Positions 58,513-64,000 of a DNA stretch of 64,000 bases are shown here, piece after piece. The notes below the pieces were generated by a model. The model was given only the letters and a program-made list of their open reading frames with translations, did not search any database and was not told where the DNA came from. Origin of the DNA: Serendipita indica DSM 11827 (lineage: Eukaryota; Basidiomycota; Agaricomycetes; Sebacinales; Serendipitaceae); contig CAJVGD010000042.1 in NCBI GenBank assembly GCA_910890315.1, positions 1,178,001-1,242,000 of the forward strand, given 5' to 3'. How positions within the stretch are numbered: the first letter of the stretch is position 1; every line of letters begins with the position of its first letter. Position numbers and translations under genes: made by a program.

Positions 58513-59893
58513 TGCAAATTCCGTGTCAACTTTTGGACAGCTGCCGTGGTCTGATCTCAAAGGTATTCAATACACACTTGGTCCACTCTTTCATCTCCGT
58601 AGACGGCCCGATGTTGACGAACAGCCAGCGCTCGTGTGTCTTTGACGACGAGGAGCTACATCAAATATTGCACAGGTCGCTCACGAAGCCCGAAGGGTCG
58701 GACATGACCAAGGTAGCACAGGGCTCGCTCATACACACCACGGCGATGAATATAGTTATATCAGAGCGTATAACCGCTTTTCTATTTCGCATTTCTCGGC
58801 GTTTGGAAAAGCACCCGTTCCGTGAATAACTCTCGCCCGCAAATAGAATAGTCACTCGCAGCCACAAGCATCCCTGAACCCTTTCTGTTCATCGAGAAAT
58901 GCCCACTGACAAACATTGTATACAGTTCTAGGTTCACGATGCACGAGAAGAAAGGCTTCCACCCTTGGCTGTTTGATGTCCAAGCTCGGCTGTGCTTCTT
59001 CTTCTTCAAGTATCTAATCCACCATTCAATCACACGGTATACGGTTTGATGTGGCTATTGATGGCGCGTATCACCTCGATTATTGAGTAGTTCATCTGGC
59101 AGAAGTGATCATTAATCCTCTTTGGGGGCCCCTTGGAACGCTAGCATATATGTGTATTCGATCACACCAACCCGCGATGCGTAATCCTAAGCGCTGCGGG
59201 GATCTTATTCATAACTCCCGACCTCCGCGGAGGCCCGCTCTAGTCTGCCTCGTGCCCCATAAGACCGTTTACGATCGCAAGCTATCAGACGGTTCGGTAC
59301 CTAAGAATGGATACGTCCCACGTTGCCCGTGAGGAAATTACGGCCATGAGTACGTGTGCCCAGGAGACGTCGATCGCTTTTGAAATGAGCCTGAATACAA
59401 AGGTCTGCGCGTTTCAGCGACTCTTTGAGACCGGTCATGCTCCCACTGAATGATCCGAAGGGAACCCCCAACGTTGTGGCCAACTCTACGACGACACTCA
59501 TTACGCGCAATACCGGAGTTAGTATGCGGCGTTCAATTGGACTTGTAAATGTAGATAACCCCGCCCATCACGAGGCGAGCACCTTAACAGACCAAGTCAT
59601 GGCCTCAGTCATGGCTTTGATGGTTCAGATCTAGACGCTTATCGATGCATTCAATCGAGTATCGCATGACTAGCTCATTTGGTTTCAGCTGCAGAGCCGT
59701 CAGGATATAAGACACCTTTGGCCGGGGCCCTTAAAAATGTGCGGCTGTTTTGCTATCTAAAAGCGACCTGTGTCATCCACATAGAGACGAACCTAGACTA
59801 TTAAAGCGCGCCTTTCACCTAGGCTATCGGACGGGACATTGAGATTGTCCACATCGCTTCCCCCTCCCCTCCCTGCACCCTTCCCTATATATC
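58513..59893. other. Gene-poor intergenic region with a perfect palindrome
   Basis: At 1.4 kb this is the longest stretch without a supported gene. Several frames of 60-110 codons occur on both strands (for example 58488-58829 plus, 59425-59634 plus, 58782-59033 minus), but none shows a domain, splice-consistent extension or family-like sequence. The 12-bp palindrome CCTCCGCGGAGG lies at 59222-59233. No tRNA cloverleaf was recognised. Confidence 0.4.
59222..59233. repeat. 12-bp perfect palindrome CCTCCGCGGAGG
   Basis: The sequence reads the same on both strands and contains CCGCGG. CGG-type inverted triplets are the sort of site bound by Zn2Cys6 regulators, but the half-sites here have no spacer, so the idea is weak. 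It lies about 660 bp upstream of the GNAT-like gene. Confidence 0.3.
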
Positions 59894-61247
59894 ATGTCTG
59901 CCATCGTCAATCGAGTGCGAAACCTCCTTGGTTGTTGCTCAGAGACCGTTGTGACAGAAATTGTCCAGCCGGCGGTCATGGGCGACCTTGAGCAGAGCCC
60001 GACGGTTCCCAAGCTCCCTTACCTCTCCGTACAGGAGCACCGTACATCATCGTCTATACTTGGCGCAGCAGGGCCGTGGATGTTTGCCAACGAAGAGTCT
60101 GCAACGTTCCTCTTGCCACCGTTAGAGACGGCGAGCGATCTGTTGGCTGCAAACCTAGCGACGAGTCGTGCCCTGCGCAAGTCCCCATGCCTCTGGCTGA
60201 GCTGTTGGTCCTTGTGGCCGGCTGAAACAGCCCAACAAGGGGCCGCTGGGATGCCGGAAGAAGCAGGGATCCACAAGACGGCGTTAGACGTAGCTCTCGC
60301 GCCACAGCTAGATATCGTCGCCATGATCGACCAGGGTAGACCAGCAGCTACTCCCGTCTTTCTCTTTGTACCAAAGACGGCCCCAATCTCTTCTACAGAC
60401 ACTTTGCATGCGCGCGTGCGCGGACTAGTGGAAAGGTTGGCGAATCTGGTCCCCTTTGACAGTGTCCCCTCAGTCTTTGGGCCTTCTACTGTCTCTATGA
60501 CGTTTTCGAGGATGTGGGAAGAGGTGACAGGTATGAAGCAACGCCCAGAGCCGAGCAGAACCATGCAGCTGGTTCACTGCAGGCCGAGGCCACCATCGTC
60601 ATCATTATCGGCGGTGAACAAAGGCGCTCAAGAAGGGATATCGGGCGGTGCTAAAGTACGATCTTTGCTGCGAATTCGCGTGGCCAGCTTGGAGGATGTC
60701 AAGGAACTGGCCGAACTACTCCATATAATGACGAATGCGACCGTAAGCCGCGGCTTCCTCGTTGTGAGGACATGCGAGGCTGACGAAGTCCCTCTTGTAG
60801 CCTAATCCGGTTACAATAGATGCAGAAGCCTTTGCATCTCATCTTATTACCTCGAGCTGCGTTCACCTTCTCGAGGTTCTGGAGGAACACATCTCATCCA
60901 GTTACTGGAGGGTCGTCTCTGTTTGTGAAATTGCACGACACGGACGACGCTCAGCACGTGTAGGACGGATATACACGTTGGCAGATGTGCGTAGGCAAGG
61001 CTACGCGACATATCTATTGAAATCTATATTAGACTCGTACGTGTTGCACAGGAATTTCGCCGATGATTACACATACTTATTGCTCTTACACAGACTCTTT
61101 CAGACGGGGACCACTTCTGTGTTTGCATACCTTCCCGTGGGAGAAGCACGCGCCGAATCTCTGTTCCTACGGACAGGGTTCCACTATTCCGAGCAAGAAG
61201 AATTTGTCGAATGGGCCTTTGAGCACGCTGGGCCAACATTTTGGTAA
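59894..61247 (+). CDS. GNAT-like N-acetyltransferase-domain protein
   Basis: The protein starts MSAIVNRVRNLLGCCSETVV after a CTATATAT box at 59884. The first 220 residues are not recognised, apart from LLRIRVASLEDVKELAELLH, which looks like a first GNAT strand and helix. After an intron the second part reads AEAFASHLITSSCVHLLEVL and RVGRIYTLADVRRQGYATYL, with LLKSILDS. The R-R-Q-G-Y-A element fits the acetyl-CoA-binding R/Q-x-x-G-x-G/A loop of GNAT enzymes. A second intron (about 61037-61094) leads to LFQTGTTSVFAYLPVGEARA and SLFLRTGFHYSEQEEFVEW, the final strand and helix. The donor of the first intron is unresolved: obvious GT-AG pairs near 60740-60820 give the wrong phase, so a frame problem or an unusual junction exists there. 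The substrate is unknown. Confidence 0.7.
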
Positions 61248-61662
61248 ATGGGGCCGCACTGGTGCCGATCCCTTTACGGGCTATTACGGGATACCTACGA
61301 GTAATATCCGGGCCTGTAATCTTAGATAAAATTCTTTCGGTGAATTATCATTACTTTGGACGTTGGGCGGTTAAGAGCGGACCCGAAGTGCCGGAGAATA
61401 AGGGTTAGGCGAATACGTGCACGTCCCGAATGGGCTTTCTGGATGTTTCAGAGGTCGTCCGTGTTCTGTTCTACCATCTTCGCTGATATGGGTCTACCGC
61501 CCGGTGGTTGCTACCAACTTGCTCGACAGCCTCGCGGACGCTGGATAGCGTACAAGTAGCAGGATGGAGACAAATGGCTCGATGTTCGTCCCCTCGTCTC
61601 GTACATGCGTTTACTGACATTTTTGTCCGTCTTCCAAACATGTCCCTAGCTCGCCGGATCAA
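61248..61662. other. Intergenic region upstream of SWI1
   Basis: These 415 bp precede the SWI1-like gene. An upstream out-of-frame ATG at 61640 precedes the chosen start. Otherwise I see nothing. Confidence 0.35.
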
Positions 61663-64000
61663 ATGTTACGAAGCACCCCTTCTGGAGCACCAGGAGTGCA
61701 GTCGTCTGGAGATTTTCAGCGCCAGCTAGACGCCCTCAACGTAGCAGAACGCTTGCGAGGTCTCGCCGTACCCACTGTCGACTTTGCAGCGCCTGCGACG
61801 ATGCCAGCAACAGCGACGACAGGAGCTCCATTACCCACGACCGCTGGCTCCAACAGCGCTCAGACACCAACGACGAGCACGGGAGGAGGAGCAGCAACAG
61901 GCAGCAATCTCGCCAATTCCTCGGCCACAATGTTGTCCACCACGAACACGACGAATGCGACTACTGGAGGAGGTACGCCCGCCCAGCCGCAACAGGTCGC
62001 CGCAAGTCATTCGCTCGGTGCATTTTTGGGCACGATGAATCCGCAGATTGCGCCCATCTTTCATCCGGACGAAGCCCGGGGCGGGCGAGCCATTCTGATG
62101 AAGTTGCTTGCAGAACTGCATATTCGCAAGGGACAAGCGCTCCCTCCATCTCTTACGGGTGTCCCTTCTCCTACATACAATCCAGCGACAAGTCCGTTCA
62201 AGTTTGACGTCGTGGGCTTGGGCATAGTCAAAGTCGCTGGTCAGGACATTGACTTGCTCAAACTGTGGCAAAACGTTTTCAATTCTGGAATGAGCCAAAA
62301 AGTACGTATTCACGTGCTCTCTCACGTCAAGGGATCGTCAACTTTTTTTCTTAGCTTAACCGAGATAACCTCTGGGGACATCTCGCTTCACAAATGGGTC
62401 TCCCCATGTATGCGCCAGACACGGGCATGCCAATCGCAAATCTAATCAAAGACCTATATTCCTTCTTCTCAGAGCTAGAAATGCATCTCATGCGGATGAT
62501 GCAGAGTGCCCATGCTCAGGCGCAGGCTCGGAGACATGCCGGAGGGTCCGCGCAGATGCACTCGGCTCAGCCTTCCGGAGATTTAGCTGGTGCAGGTGTC
62601 GCTTCGCAATCGAACGCCGTATCGACGCCTGTTTCGACCGCGACCGCAATGGGCACACCAGCACCGTCCGCGACCCCAGGTGCCACGACGCCTGCACATG
62701 GATCAAGCGAGGACTCGGATACGCGCAAGAGAAAGGCAGAGGATGACGACGATGAATCAAAGCGCAAGCTCCGAAAGCTCGACGAGGTACGTCTGCGCTG
62801 GTTGCTCTCCTTGAGGGTGTGTACTCACGAGCGTCTAGGAGGGCGGTTCTGGTGCCACAGATGGAGAAGGTGCATCATCGCCTGTCAAAGAGGAGCCCGT
62901 ACCCGAAGGACCGCTGCTCCGTCGAAAGATTGAATACGTGCCCGTCACTCGAACTCTCAAGACATATGGAGGCCGAGATATTGATGCCATCAATGCCGAG
63001 TATGCAAAACTCTCAGAAAGAAGGCCGCTCAAAGTCATGGCAGACTTTGGTGTGGTCGACGTGGAGGCGTTGATATTGCAACTTCGATCCAGGCTCAAAA
63101 TCGAAGTCACTACCGCGCTCGGCATCCTCTATCATCTTTCATCACTGCGTGGAGGAGAAAGCAAAAATACTGGATTGCAGCTGTCCATGTGCGAAGACTT
63201 GACGGACGAGCTGCTCGACTTGCTCGAGGAGACGGCCTTTGGGGCCAACCCAGATTCGGATGATCCAGAGGATGCGCGACTAGATGCGTCAACGAGGATC
63301 GTCACGAACAAGGAGATTGTCCGCAATATTCAATATGAAGGCTCCAACCTCTTTGCGGGTCTAGCGGCTGACCTTGAATTGAGTGCACATCTCTCTCCAA
63401 CTCACCAGCCTTGGGAGATTGTCATGTTGATCGTGACAATCTTGTCGACTGTATCTTCGGCAGACGAGAACCCGGCATATCTTGCTCAGCAGCCACGACT
63501 ATTGGACATTCTTACCCGTATCTGCATGATACACCCGAGTAAAAACCGCGGAGATCCAGTGAAACCAGTATCGTCCGTTCTACAACCACGCCATCTTATT
63601 CGCATTCGCAAAGAGGTCGTATCACTCATCAGCACAATTGGCCGCCACCTTGTTCTCAACCAAAGTCCCTCACGGGCCACTCGACGCCTTTATATCCTTC
63701 TCGCATCTACTTTGATGGACCCAGAGGAATGCGAGACTCCCGGCAGCACGGAGCGATCGAAGCCGAGCACATCGATGGATCTAGCGCTCGAATGCTTTAC
63801 GCTGATGGCCCACCTAGACCCAAACCGAAAAGTCATCACAGCCGAGATTCCCTGGGAACAGCTCTGGAAACTGATGCAGCTACTGGTGCGAATCATTCCA
63901 TTGACGGATACGGATATTCAGCGGGCGACAACGGAACAGTGGTTATCGTTTATCCTCAAAGTAGCACAGGCGCTTTACTCGCTCGCAATCTGTGCACCTC
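61663..64000 (+). CDS. SWI1: SWI1/ARID subunit of the SWI/SNF chromatin remodeller, cut by window edge
   Basis: The gene starts at 61663 (MLRSTPSGAPGVQSSGDFQR) and is still open at base 64000. A low-complexity Thr/Ala/Gly-rich region precedes the ARID domain, whose clearest parts are GIVKVAGQDIDLLKLWQNVF and, after an intron, LNRDNLWGHLASQMGLP. ARID binds DNA with little sequence preference. An intron then precedes the bipartite-NLS-like segment (DTRKRKAEDDDDESKRKLRK), followed by the fungal SWI1 C-terminal region: RKIEYVPVTRTLKTYGGRDI, LQLRSRLKIEVTTALGILYH, then Armadillo-like helices (IRKEVVSLISTIGRHLVLNQ; DLALECFTLMAHLDPNRK). The protein recruits the remodeller to promoters. Visible introns are at about 62300-62354 and 62787-62838. 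The 3' end lies outside the window. Confidence 0.88.

Noticed and set aside
59425-59634. A 69-codon plus-strand frame in the gene-poor interval
   Set aside because: Short, Thr/Met-rich, no signal peptide or domain, and an overlapping minus-strand frame is equally open.
1-64000. tRNA or rRNA genes, CRISPR arrays, transposons and virus-like elements
   Set aside because: I found no tRNA box B-type sequence with a matching stem, no spaced repeat array, no transposase or reverse-transcriptase motif, and no long terminal repeats. By-eye search can miss degraded copies.

Overview
This window looks like nuclear DNA of a filamentous basidiomycete, most likely an Agaricomycete. Genes are dense and lie on both strands. 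Nearly all are split by short GT-AG introns of about 43-65 bp, several proteins have clear fungal-type architecture, and there is an F-box/leucine-rich protein of the kind expanded in mushrooms and Rhizoctonia-like fungi. I cannot name the species. I see no rRNA or tRNA gene, CRISPR array, viral remnant or transposon. Exon joins were read by eye from frame, splice signals and family motifs, so internal boundaries are models.

Layout, left to right. 0-10.7 kb: an edge-truncated Pro/Ser-rich gene (-), an F-box gene (-), 5-hydroxyisourate hydrolase (+), a TBC-domain protein (-), a 2-oxoglutarate/Fe(II) oxygenase (+), a decayed gene remnant (-) and a gamma-tubulin complex GCP4-like gene (+). 10.8-19.7 kb: an EF-hand nucleobindin/Ssp120-like secretory protein (+), a very large DOP1/Dopey gene (-) and prefoldin subunit 1 (+). 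20-30 kb: an AzgA-type purine permease (+), a candidate permuted papain-fold protein (+), an uncertain ORF (-), a GPI-type 5'-nucleotidase (+), a Ser/Pro-rich gene (+) and a NUC1/EndoG nuclease (-). 30-40 kb: an Irc20/SHPRH-type SNF2-RING protein (+), an aldonolactone-oxidase-like flavoprotein (-) and a Ser/Thr-rich single-pass membrane protein (-). 40-54 kb: dihydroxy-acid dehydratase (+), HRD1 (+), SAC1 (+), a concentrative nucleoside transporter (+) and a DCAF7-like WD40 protein (+). 54-64 kb: a membrane RGS protein (-), SRP receptor alpha (-), a GNAT-like protein (+) and a SWI1/ARID gene (+) that runs off the right edge.

Two loose functional themes appear. One is purine and nucleoside handling: hydroxyisourate hydrolase, purine permease, 5'-nucleotidase and nucleoside transporter, with a pair of inverted HGATAR sites upstream of the permease that suggests nitrogen control. 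The other is the secretory and ER system: DOP1, TBC protein, Ssp120-like protein, HRD1, SAC1 and SRP receptor. Neither is a tight cluster. Most of the window is conserved housekeeping sequence. The parts most worth a second look are the decayed gene at 7.6-8.3 kb, the frame break in GCP4, the TBC domain lacking both catalytic fingers, the H-then-NC protein at 23.2 kb and the unresolved gene at 27-28.6 kb. I found no convincing new biological system.
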